Shown here: positions 26,301 to 34,364 of the stretch, one piece after another
Layout: the number at the start of each line of letters is the position of its first letter
How positions within the stretch are numbered: the stretch's first letter is position 1
Assembly: GCA_964453665.1 (NCBI GenBank)
Contig: CAYVQT010000009.1
Span: 1-64,000 of the forward strand
Reading direction: 5' to 3'
DNA length: 64,000 nucleotides
Source of the DNA: DAOUTY01 sp964453665
GTDB lineage: Bacteria > Chloroflexota > Dehalococcoidia > SZUA-161
The notes under the pieces: model-generated
Told to the model about the DNA's origin: nothing
What the model saw: only the letters and a program-made list of their open reading frames with translations
Databases searched by the model: none
Translations under genes and position numbers: made by a program

Positions 26301-28611
26301 AGTCGGTCTTGATCTCAGTATGGGTATTGGAAGCGCTGTCGGTTATCTTGAGAGCGACTGTATAGGTACCGGTGGCAGGATAGGAATGTGATGGGTTGGG
26401 CAGTTCGCTGTCGTTATCGAGTGTGACGCCATCGTAGTCGAAGTCCCACTGGTAGCTGAGCGGGGCGACACCGCCGGATGAGGTATCGGTGAACTGGATG
26501 CTCTGGTCGACAATAACCGCGGTTCTGTCGGCGGTGAAATTCGCCTGGGGAGGAGCATACACGGTGAAGCTATCTGTAAGTGTAGCAGTACCGCCAGGTG
26601 TGGTAACTGAAACATCCCTTGGCCCAAGGAGGGCGCCCGCATCAATAGAAATGTTGGCGGTTATCTGTGTAGATGTATCGACGGTGAAGCTATTTACGTT
26701 TACCCCTGAGCCGAACTCAATGGATGTGGCTCCAGTCAAATGGTCGCCCGTGATGGTGACAGCTATGGTATCACCCTGAGCACCCTGGTTAGGATTAAGT
26801 GAGGTTAGTGTAGGCGGACTATACTCTAGATAATGCAGCACATAGGCCCATTGGCCTACCGCGAATACATCAGAGGATGAACTGCCCCAGACTCCCCATA
26901 AGTAGTGGGTCGATGGAGGAGTGGTCATCTCGGTCCAGCTGATTCCGTCATAGTGTAGCACCCCCCAATACCCCCCAGCCCTGCGCCCAACGGCAAAAAC
27001 ATCCGTGGGAGAACTGCCCCAGACCCCGTATAGCTCTATGGGGCTGCTCGTCGAGTCCCACGCGCTGCCGTCATGGTGCATGATAGTGCCGGTACTGCTC
27101 ACTGCGAACACATCGGATGAAGCTGTGGCCCATAAACTGTTGAGGTCAGCTGTGGTGCCAGTATTCATCGGGCTCCAGATGCTGCCATTGTAGTGCAGAA
27201 CAGTGCCGGAATCGCCCACAGCGTAAACATCTGTAGAGGAGGTACCCCATAAATCGTTAATACCGTATGTGGTGCCACTATCCATCTGGCTCCAGGTACT
27301 GCCATTGTAGTGGTAGATAGTGCTCCCCCCGCTTGTAGCGAAGATATCAGTGGAAGATGACCCCCATATCTGTTTTAGATAAACATTCCCTGGATCGGGG
27401 CTGCTCATTGGGCTCCAGGTAATACCGTCATAGTGCAGTACTGTGCCCTTATCCCCTACGGCGAAGACATACGTGGAAGAGGAACACCAGACTCCACATA
27501 GGTCCTCTGTAGTGCCGCTGCTCATCTCAGTCCAGTTATTACCATCGTAGTGAAGAATAGTGCCGTTGTCCCCAACTGCAAAGACGGCGGAGGGTGAGCA
27601 GCCGGATACATCTCTAAGATCTTCTCTGGTGCCGTTCATATAGATCCAAGTGTTACCATCTAAGCGAAGGACAGCGCCATGCATTCCTACGGCTATGATA
27701 AAATCGGAGGAACTGCCCCACACTTCCCAGAACCACATGCCATCGGGATGAGCACTCATCGTCTCCCATGTAGTTCCGTTGTATTGGAGAATGGTACCAT
27801 TATTACCTCCTCCTACAGCGTAAACATTGGTTGCGGATGTACCCCATACGCCCATGAGAATGTCCGTTGTCCCACTATTCATTGGAGACCAGGCGCTACC
27901 ATTGTAGCTGATGATAGTGCCATTGATGCCCACCGCATATACGTTGGTTGTGGATGTACCCCACACACCCACGAGAGTGTTTGTTGTACCACTGCTCATA
28001 GGTGCCCAGGAACTACCATTGTAGCGAATTATGTTGCCAAACGACCCTACAGCAATAATATTGGAGTCAGAACTACCCCAGATTCCTTCCAGTTGGTATG
28101 TTAGGTCGCTAGTAATCACACTCCAACTGTCTCCATCGTAGTACAGGATAATGCCATGGTTATTGGCGCCGTCCCACCACCCTCCAACGGCAAAGACATT
28201 GGAGGGAGAAGTGCCCCATACAGCACGTAGATCCTGCGTTGTACCGCTCGTCATCGGACTCCAGGTGGTGCCATCATAGTGGAGGATGGTGCCCGAATAT
28301 CCAACGGCGAAGACGTCGGAGGCCGAGCTTCCCCAGACGCCAATAAGTCCCTCGTTAGAGCCACTAGTCATAAAACTCCAAGAGGTACCATCATAATGGT
28401 AGATCGTACCATATTCTCCAACGGCGAAGACATCTGAGCCAGAACTGCCCCAAATATCATGAAGACTCTCACAGGGAATGGGGTACTGGGCCCCCCAGCC
28501 GTCGGGGCTGACGAAATCGGCGGATGCAGGTGGGGAAAGAAGTATAACGGAGATCAGCAGAGACGCAACTAGAACCAGAGGTATCCCTGCTTTCTTCATA
28601 TGCCTAATCAT
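23390..28611 (-). CDS. Giant secreted beta-propeller/PKD/TIG surface protein with C-terminal membrane anchor (split by assembly gap)
   Basis: Start ATG at 28611 with AGAGGAGG upstream. Order: signal peptide (KKAGIPLVLVASLLIS, cut near ASA); 14 repeats of about 40 aa (WGSSxSDVFAVG...GTILHYDG...W), enough for two seven-bladed propellers; a TIG/IPT domain; four PKD domains (each with YQWDFDYDG and HSYPATGTYTVAL-like strands); a second TIG domain; a 136-aa module in two near-identical copies; a fibronectin-III domain; an Asp-rich calcium-type stretch (DGDGIPEDVENG); an anchor-type beta domain (PPIGDDDGDN); then VPVFPSLYIG, a hydrophobic helix and LRRRLV. The N gap at 24848-24947 breaks the frame, but a 65-nt gap restores it and gives about 1728 aa. 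Likely a cell-surface adhesin or polymer-binding protein; ligand unknown. Confidence 0.85.
24385..25110 (-). repeat. Tandem duplication of a 136-codon module (408-bp period)
   Basis: The segment holding PLPEWDPVPDGYQ, GGGPGCDVVYGE, TVESGYDPSCVS and PTLAQGI occurs twice, with very few nucleotide differences over the parts that can be compared. The near identity explains why the assembler failed here. Confidence 0.85.
24848..24947. other. Assembly gap of 100 N
   Basis: A placeholder run inside a duplicated module. Matching bases left of the gap are 408 nt away from their copy (24799 against 24391), while those on the right are 443 nt away (24948 against 24505). If the copies are colinear, the true gap is 65 nt, and the missing bases correspond to 24440-24504. 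Confidence 0.9.
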
Positions 28612-29212
28612 GCTGGCCTCCTCTGGCCCTGTTTCATCATTTGCAATAAGGCTTATATGCCAATGCCGCGTATAATACATTTGCTGCCGCTTTGTCTTTT
28701 TGAGCCGCAGCTTAATAATGGTAGCTGCATTCAGGCGCGGGCATAACTCGAGGCATGAGTAGCTGTCACTTGAGGGATATCGTCAAAAAGAGATTCGATA
28801 GTCTGAGGTGCGCTGATTATACCACATTTTGCAACTATCCGCACTTAACTTTTGTTCACTTTTCCTCCCAATCTTCACTTTTCATGCCTTTCCCAACAGT
28901 TTGTTAATAACGTATTCGAGTGCATAATGAGTAGCCAGGGTAATAGGAAGCCCAGTAGTTTTGGTATCGGGATACGGATAATCGAGCCGAAGCAGGCGGG
29001 AGGCCGTCAGGTATTAATTCTAGGCGTACGTACTAATGTTTATCGAGAGAAATGTTTGGTTTATTGAAAGCTGGAAGGCATGGATGATTTGCCGAAGGAG
29101 AAGTTTGCAACGTTTTTCAAACACAGGTGTAAAATTTGCACCTGGTATGCTTTAGAACGGTTCTATTCTAATTCCCCCACCAACGGGTCTGCCGGGGGTG
29201 AACTCTTCCCGG
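28612..29212. other. 600-base non-coding stretch
   Basis: Apart from the promoter candidate at 28816 it holds two TTCACTTTTC direct repeats (about 28855-28885) and a CCCCC/GGGGG hairpin near 29175-29200 after the ferredoxin gene. No gene is supported; the two open frames of 64-71 codons lack ribosome sites. Confidence 0.5.
28816..28821 (-). promoter_or_regulatory. Extended -10 promoter candidate for the giant surface protein
   Basis: On the minus strand TGGTATAAT is an extended -10 (TG-N-TATAAT). It lies about 205 nt upstream of the ATG at 28611, leaving a long untranslated leader. No good -35, as expected of extended -10 promoters. Confidence 0.45.
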
Positions 29213-30133
29213 CTATCTCTCCTGGCTCATCAATTCCTCTATGTCCATGGGCTCACCCTTCGATGATTCCCTGACAAGTGTGATGGCCCCGATCGAGCAG
29301 ATATCCTCGCAGACGCCGCAGCCCATGCACTTCGCGGCGTCGACGACGGCCTTCTGCTCATCTTCGTCGAGGCTGAGCGCTTTAAAGTGGCAGGCGTCGA
29401 TGCATTCGCCGCATCCGTTGCAATAATCGCCTATTCGGGCAAGATAGCCCGAGGGTGCAAGGATGGGAATTGTCCCTTCAAGTATATTCCACATCTGTAC
29501 TCCCACACAGCAGCAACTGCAGCAGTTACAGATGGCGAAGAACCTGTTGCCCATCTCTCTCTTAAAGTAGGCGCAGTGGACATGGCCCCGCCCGTGTTCC
29601 GCTTCAAGTATGCCGACTGCCTCTTCCTGAGATATCTTGCGGAACTTGGGGTTCTGGTCGGCGATGAAGGAAGCACCGGGGTCACCGACGAACATACATA
29701 CGTCCATGGGCAGGCAGGGATTCTGGGAAACGGCGCGGCAGGCACACTCTCCCAGAGCAATTGACTCGGGGTTGTTAAGGATGATGTCCTTGGCTATCTT
29801 GAAGGGGATTACCTGCTCGGGTGTGATCAGGGATAAGTCCTCTTTCTGGGTTACAAGTTGGATAGCGTCCTTCAGGTTCACCACCTTGCCATGATAAATG
29901 TTGGTCTCGTAGCTCCCCGCCGCGTCTCCGATTTCCCTTATAGCCATTTTGAGCATCTCGTCGATGCCCTCCTCCTTGGGGAATTCCGTTCGTTCCTTGG
30001 TGGGGAGACCGGAAGCCTGGAACGCATGGTGGATGAAGTGGTCGATGTACTTCATGTAGATGTAGGCGTGGAAGAAAGCGTTCTTGTCCTCTTCAGGATA
30101 TAGATTGTAGAGTTCCTCTGTTGAATCACTCAT
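29213..30133 (-). CDS. Ferredoxin-type protein with cysteine-rich central domain
   Basis: 306 aa, ATG with GAGAGGGAATT upstream. The N-terminal 120 residues are helical with no cysteines. A middle block has ECACRAVSQNPCLPMDVC and CNCCSCCCVGVQ, 10 cysteines in all. The C-terminus (about 230-290) is a 2x[4Fe-4S] ferredoxin: CNGCGECIDACHF and CMGCGVCEDICS. The pattern resembles 4Fe-4S proteins that accompany oxidoreductases in anaerobes. No membrane helix, so it is likely a cytosolic electron carrier or an oxidoreductase subunit. Its partner is not adjacent: the upstream gene is an aldehyde dehydrogenase more than 300 nt away. Confidence 0.75.
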   Translation of the reverse strand: MSDSTEELYNLYPEEDKNAFFHAYIYMKYIDHFIHHAFQASGLPTKERTEFPKEEGIDEMLKMAIREIGDAAGSYETNIYHGKVVNLKDAIQLVTQKEDLSLITPEQVIPFKIAKDIILNNPESIALGECACRAVSQNPCLPMDVCMFVGDPGASFIADQNPKFRKISQEEAVGILEAEHGRGHVHCAYFKREMGNRFFAICNCCSCCCVGVQMWNILEGTIPILAPSGYLARIGDYCNGCGECIDACHFKALSLDEDEQKAVVDAAKCMGCGVCEDICSIGAITLVRESSKGEPMDIEELMSQER

Positions 30134-30455
30134 AATTCCCTCTCATTCCCTGGCGATTAATATAAGATGCCAATTCTACACTACAATAATACGTAGGATG
30201 TGCCGTTGAGAATGGTGCTTACCCTTGTTTTATGTTTGTCCGCTTACATGATGTCCGTAAGGTGTCAGCACTATAGCAGGTGGGGGTGACATGGTGTGTA
30301 TAGCGGTGATAACCTTGCAAAATAGGCTACCTTGCCAGCGAATACGCGATTGGTTTGGCAATGCTGGCCTGAGGTGTGATTGGGCTAGGGCCATCGCTTT
30401 ATTTGCTGCCGTTATGTCTGAAACGGTCTCGGTGTTAATCGCTGCACAGGCGCCG
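30134..30455. other. 320-base intergenic stretch
   Basis: Between two minus-strand genes. I see no gene or strong hairpin. A plus-strand frame (30291-30527) has a fair ribosome site but runs 70 nt into the aldehyde dehydrogenase in antisense and has no family features. Confidence 0.45.
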
Positions 30456-31838
30456 CTACGGTGGAGTGGTATCGCTCAGGTAAACGGTCTTGATGTTCGC
30501 GAATTCCTTTATCCCGTAGTGGGATAACTCGCGGCCATACCCGCTCTCCTTCACGCCGCCGAATGGCAGACGCGGATCCGACTTCACAAGGGCGTTAATG
30601 AAGCAGCAGCCCGATTCGATCTCATTTGCTGCGATCCTCTCCCCTTTTGCAGTGTCCCTGGTGAACACGGCTGCGCCCAGGCCGAATCGGGAATCGTTCG
30701 CTACCTTGATTGCCTCCTCCTCGTCCCTGACCGGGATAATGGACGCTACCGGCCCGAAAAGCTCCTCGTCATATGCGGGCATACCACTCTTGACATTGGC
30801 AAGAACGGTAGGGGGATAGAAGAACCCCCTGTCTGTGGGGATCGTGCCGCCGATGAGGCACTTTGCCCCTTTATCAATACTGGTGAGCACCTGCCGGTGG
30901 AGATTGTCCCTGAGGTCACGACGGGCCAGGGGCCCTACATCGGTGTCTTCTTCCATAGGGTCTCCCATCTTCACGGCGAGCATACGCTGTACCAGGAGTT
31001 CCTCGAACCGCTCCCGCAACGATTCTACTACTATGAACCGCTTGGCAGCGATGCAGCTCTGCCCGGAATTGGTAAGCCTGCTTGTAACGCACGTTGGCAC
31101 GGCGGTCTCGAGGTCAGCATCTTCCAGGACGATATAGGGATCGCTGCCGCCCAGCTCCAGAACGGTCTTCTTAATCATTTCACCCGCCTTCCTGGCGACT
31201 GCCCTGCCGGCTTCCGTACTGCCGGTGAGGGTGACCGCCCTGACCAGCGGGTTCTCGATAATTGCTTCAACCCGGTCGCTGCTGAGCAGGAGAGTCCTGA
31301 AGATGTTCTCGGGAAATTCAGCTTTAAGGAAGATATCTTCTATAGCCAGAGCGCACCCCGGCACATTGGAGGCGTGCTTTAAAATGGCCGTATTGCCCGC
31401 CATAAGTGCGGGAGCAGCGAAGCGGAAGACCTGCCAGAGCGGGAAGTTCCAGGGCATTACCGCAAGTATAACCCCCAACGGTTGAAATGTGACAAAAGAC
31501 TTACCTGCGTCAGTCTTAATTAGTTCGGGCTGCAGGAACTGCCCGGCGTTTTCCGCATAGTATTCGCAGCCCCAGGCGCATTTCTCCGCCTCTGCCCTTC
31601 CACTCCCGATCGGCTTGCCCATCTCTTCCGTCATCAACCTTGCGTAGTCCTCCGACTTATCCCGGATAATCCGGGCGGCTTGCTTCATCAGGCTTGCCCG
31701 TTCAGCGAAGCTTGTTTTTCGCCAGTTAAGGTAGGCCTGGTGTGATTTCTCGATGGCGCTCCTGGACTCTTCCGGCGTCGTTTCCTCGTACTGTTTTAGC
31801 GTTTCCCCCGTTGTGGGATTTACTGCTGTAATGATCAT
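30456..31838 (-). CDS. NAD(P)-dependent aldehyde dehydrogenase, succinate-semialdehyde dehydrogenase-like
   Basis: 460 aa, full length for the shorter SSADH/GabD group. Signatures: VMPWNFPLWQ, the cofactor loop LTGSTEAGRAVA, catalytic Glu in VLELGGSDPYIVL, catalytic Cys in NSGQSCIAAKR, and LPFGGVKESGYGRE near the end. It would oxidise an aldehyde to its acid with NAD(P)+. The E-MGKPIG and short N-terminus point to succinate semialdehyde or a similar small aldehyde, but this is not certain. Single gene with its own surroundings. Confidence 0.88.
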   Translation of the reverse strand: MIITAVNPTTGETLKQYEETTPEESRSAIEKSHQAYLNWRKTSFAERASLMKQAARIIRDKSEDYARLMTEEMGKPIGSGRAEAEKCAWGCEYYAENAGQFLQPELIKTDAGKSFVTFQPLGVILAVMPWNFPLWQVFRFAAPALMAGNTAILKHASNVPGCALAIEDIFLKAEFPENIFRTLLLSSDRVEAIIENPLVRAVTLTGSTEAGRAVARKAGEMIKKTVLELGGSDPYIVLEDADLETAVPTCVTSRLTNSGQSCIAAKRFIVVESLRERFEELLVQRMLAVKMGDPMEEDTDVGPLARRDLRDNLHRQVLTSIDKGAKCLIGGTIPTDRGFFYPPTVLANVKSGMPAYDEELFGPVASIIPVRDEEEAIKVANDSRFGLGAAVFTRDTAKGERIAANEIESGCCFINALVKSDPRLPFGGVKESGYGRELSHYGIKEFANIKTVYLSDTTPP

Positions 31839-31958
31839 GATTCTTCTTTCTGCATCAGGCGAAGTTCAGAAATACTAAGCACTGATTCCCAAATTCTAAA
31901 CGCCGTCGAATGTTCAAAGTTCAAAACGCGCTGTCTTTGCTCGTTCAGAAGAACTCGG

Positions 31959-31992
31959 CGGGCAGGTTGGCCAACGTCGGCCAACCTGCCCG
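31959..31992. repeat. Inverted repeat, GGCC-N6-GGCC family
   Basis: 14-bp arms 31959-31972 and 31979-31992 around AACGTC. The core matches that of 4143-4192, with C/G pairs replaced by T/A pairs on both arms. It lies between a minus-strand aldehyde dehydrogenase start and the stop of the GNAT gene. Confidence 0.75.
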
Positions 31993-32021
31993 TGTTGGTT
32001 CCGACAACGATTTGCTCTGGT

Positions 32022-32636
32022 TCATTCACTTACTGCTATATCTTTAACCATCTTGAAGAACTCGAAGTCACGCTCCCTGGTACGTAATACCGGCGATTTC
32101 ATTTCAATAATGTAGCCGGTCCTCTCGTACAGCCTGACTGCCTTTTCGTTGTCGGTCTCGACATCCAATACCAGCCTTGTGCAACCTGCTGCCTTAGCTT
32201 CGCCCTCGAGAATTTCAAGGAGCTTCGTTCCGTATCCCCGGCATCTGAGGTCGGGGTAAACCGCAATATTGCTGATGTAGTAATCGCCCTTGTCAATCTG
32301 CGCTATAATTGCCCCTGATCTGCTCAGATAGGCTATTTGTTTGAGAATGCCCCATTTCAGATATCTCAATATCAGAAGAAGGCTGCGAATCTCCTCTTTC
32401 CTCTTCCGATCATAGCTGTATGCCAGGGCCATTCCCTCTGTTTTCCCGTTAACTTCTATGAAGTGTGAATGCTCGTAGCTAAAACAGCTCCTTGGATGGC
32501 GGAATGCCTTAGTCCACACATCCTTTACATTTGCACCGAATAGAGCGGGCAGCAGCTCCGGGCCGGTGTGTAATGCGAGTTCCGAGAAGTCCTGAGCGTC
32601 TTCGAGCCTGCCTCTTCTTATGATTATATTTTCCAT
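32022..32636 (-). CDS. GNAT-family N-acetyltransferase
   Basis: 204 aa from the ATG at 32636 (AGG upstream); the open frame extends 68 codons further but with no family sequence. Fold motifs: IIRRGRLEDAQDFSELAL at the start, YYISNIAVYPDLRCRGYGTKLL (motif A with the R/Q-x2-G-x-G/A acetyl-CoA loop, here RCRGYG), then LVLDVETDNEKAVRLYERTGY (motif B). It is of the RimI-like type with a longer N-terminal half. Substrate unknown. Confidence 0.82.
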   Translation of the reverse strand: MENIIIRRGRLEDAQDFSELALHTGPELLPALFGANVKDVWTKAFRHPRSCFSYEHSHFIEVNGKTEGMALAYSYDRKRKEEIRSLLLILRYLKWGILKQIAYLSRSGAIIAQIDKGDYYISNIAVYPDLRCRGYGTKLLEILEGEAKAAGCTRLVLDVETDNEKAVRLYERTGYIIEMKSPVLRTRERDFEFFKMVKDIAVSE

Positions 32637-32907
32637 AGCAACCTGCCTCGCCTGTTTCGTTCGAGTACGTGAGATATTATCATATACTATGGTGGCTGCC
32701 AAGACTACTGTGGCTATTTCCGCATTTTCACCTGATGTATTGGTGCTATGGAAGCGGCTATTGTTAGCTATGCCGCTGCGGCGGGGCCGGTTGGGATAAT
32801 AATGAAGGGCACGGAGCTTTATCCTCCCCGCGCCCTTCACGGTTTTTTAATCCTGTCCCCGAAATATTTCAGATTATTGCCGGGACGCTGAATACTAAAT
32901 ATTATTG

Positions 32908-33531
32908 CTAAACTATTCCACTGTCTGGAGCAGCATATCTCTCTGCTGAGAGCCTGCCCCCGAAGGGCTCATCAAGATTGCACCGGTCCTGATATTTTAC
33001 AACCCACTTCTTAATAATAGGTCGAATCTTGCCAAAATTCACGTGTGCTCTTTCAGCGGCGGAACTCCAGGACTTGCCGAGTTCCTCATTCCATATTTCC
33101 GGTCGAATGATACCTAAAATCTCATCTCGGGCCGCTAAAACACCTTGATCGTCAAGAGGCCCGAGTTCATCAATACACCTGCGCCAATGCTCTATCAAAG
33201 CTGCATTTCCACCTTTTTCGATGATTTCCCCATCGCTGGAATCAATCCTGTACTTAACCCCCCTTATGAAATTCGGTATGACTTCATAGCACGCTACACC
33301 CCCCAAATGCAGCCAGACGTGATCTCCTTCTCGTCTTATTAAGATTTTTTTCCATTTCTGAAGAAAAATATCGATTAGTTCTTCGGCCATAAAGAACCTG
33401 GTCTGTTCAGTAGACCATCTTATCAGCGGTAAAACCTTGGGCAGAGTATCATACCATGAAATAGGAATTCTCACGGGCAGGGGCATGACGGTTAGTGCGT
33501 TCACCTCCCTCACGATATCGTTTTCGCGCAT
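32908..33531 (-). CDS. Hypothetical protein, 207 aa
   Basis: Good ribosome site (AAGGGGGTGATTC, then ATG at 33531) and a credible promoter. No family recognised. The sequence is rich in tryptophan (IPISWYD, IRWSTEQ, QKWKKILI, EHWRRC, KSWSSAAE, KKWVVK) with mixed alpha-beta character, no signal peptide, no membrane helix and no cysteine cluster. The middle (VWLHLGGVACYEVIPNF) looks like a beta core and the second half is helical. Neighbours give no clue: a GNAT gene downstream and a long gap upstream. Confidence 0.6.
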   Translation of the reverse strand: MRENDIVREVNALTVMPLPVRIPISWYDTLPKVLPLIRWSTEQTRFFMAEELIDIFLQKWKKILIRREGDHVWLHLGGVACYEVIPNFIRGVKYRIDSSDGEIIEKGGNAALIEHWRRCIDELGPLDDQGVLAARDEILGIIRPEIWNEELGKSWSSAAERAHVNFGKIRPIIKKWVVKYQDRCNLDEPFGGRLSAERYAAPDSGIV

Positions 33532-33580
33532 CTTGAATCACCCCCTTTCTATCCTGGATATGAAAGGATGTATGCTGCTT

Positions 33581-33609
33581 ATTATACACGTACTGTTAAT
33601 ATATCGTAA
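33581..33609 (-). promoter_or_regulatory. Promoter for the 207-aa hypothetical gene
   Basis: On the minus strand TTACGA (33604-33609), 17 nt, then TATAAT (33581-33586), 50 nt before the start. A perfect 12-nt palindrome ACTATTAATAGT (33622-33633) just upstream could be an operator. Confidence 0.5.
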
Positions 33610-33752
33610 GCGACTATATCTACTATTAATAGTTTTGTCGGTTAAGTCCTTTCCCGGTGTTAGCGAGTCTAATGTTTCGTTGAAGGTATGAAACTGTAGT
33701 AAAAGCCTGCTCAGTGCTTCAGACTGGAACAGTTTTTACGATTATATAGTGA

Positions 33753-34364
33753 CTATTTACGCTGCATGCCGGCGAGAACATCCTGGACAGTGATGCCTTC
33801 AAAGGAAGCGCCATCCGTTTCCCGGGGAATCTTACCCGTTGGGCAAACGCTGAAGCACTCGCGGCAATCCATGCAGACCCCTGTAGAGACCACTCCATCG
33901 ATAAATGCTACACGCCTGTTCACGCCCCTGCCAACAAAGGTTATGGCATTGGCCCCTTTAACTTCGGCGCAATAGCGAACGCATAGTCCACACAGTATGC
34001 ACTGAGTTATCTCAGATTTGAACCTCGGTTTGTCCACACCATACTGGCTTGCGAGTTCGGAGAGAACCGGAGCGGAGGCCAGCATCAACTCCAGGAGCAT
34101 TTTACGCATCTTAGTAACTTTGGGGGAATCTGTCTTAACAACCAGCCCATCCTCAACATTGTATACGCAAGAAGTGACTAGCCTGGTCTTTCCTTTCTTT
34201 GATATCTCCACAGTGCAGAATCTGCAGGCACCATAAGGAGCCAGTTTCTCATGGTAGCAGAGGGTCGGGATATGAATACCGGCGTCACGGGCCGCCTCGA
34301 GGATAGTCATTCCCTCTTCTGCTTCAATATTCTTGCCATCAATGTTCAAGCGCACTTTGCTCAT
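33753..34364 (-). CDS. HoxU/NuoG N-terminal-like iron-sulfur protein
   Basis: 203 aa. Plant-type [2Fe-2S] domain at 1-80: LCYHEKLAPYGACRFCTVEI and a later Cys in VTSCVY. Then two [4Fe-4S] motifs: CILCGLCVRYCAEV and CMDCRECFSVCPTGK. This is the electron-entry module of NuoG, HoxU or the N-terminus of FeFe hydrogenase or formate dehydrogenase, cut off before any catalytic domain. Its ATGA overlap with the NuoF-like gene shows translational coupling. It should take electrons from NuoF and pass them to a catalytic subunit or ferredoxin; no such subunit follows, only a 220-nt gap and an unrelated gene. Confidence 0.85.
   Translation of the reverse strand: MSKVRLNIDGKNIEAEEGMTILEAARDAGIHIPTLCYHEKLAPYGACRFCTVEISKKGKTRLVTSCVYNVEDGLVVKTDSPKVTKMRKMLLELMLASAPVLSELASQYGVDKPRFKSEITQCILCGLCVRYCAEVKGANAITFVGRGVNRRVAFIDGVVSTGVCMDCRECFSVCPTGKIPRETDGASFEGITVQDVLAGMQRK

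Noticed and set aside
25480..26550. Regular repeats resembling a CRISPR-like or tandem DNA array
   Set aside because: They are the four PKD domains (about 270-bp period) of the giant surface protein, open in frame, with no short repeat-spacer structure.
30291..30527. 78-codon plus-strand frame with a GGTGGGGGTGAC ribosome-like site
   Set aside because: It runs into the 3' end of the aldehyde dehydrogenase in antisense, has no domain and no credible promoter. Could be revisited if conserved.
31835..32029. 64-codon minus-strand frame
   Set aside because: Its sequence is largely the palindrome at 31959-31992; no ribosome site.
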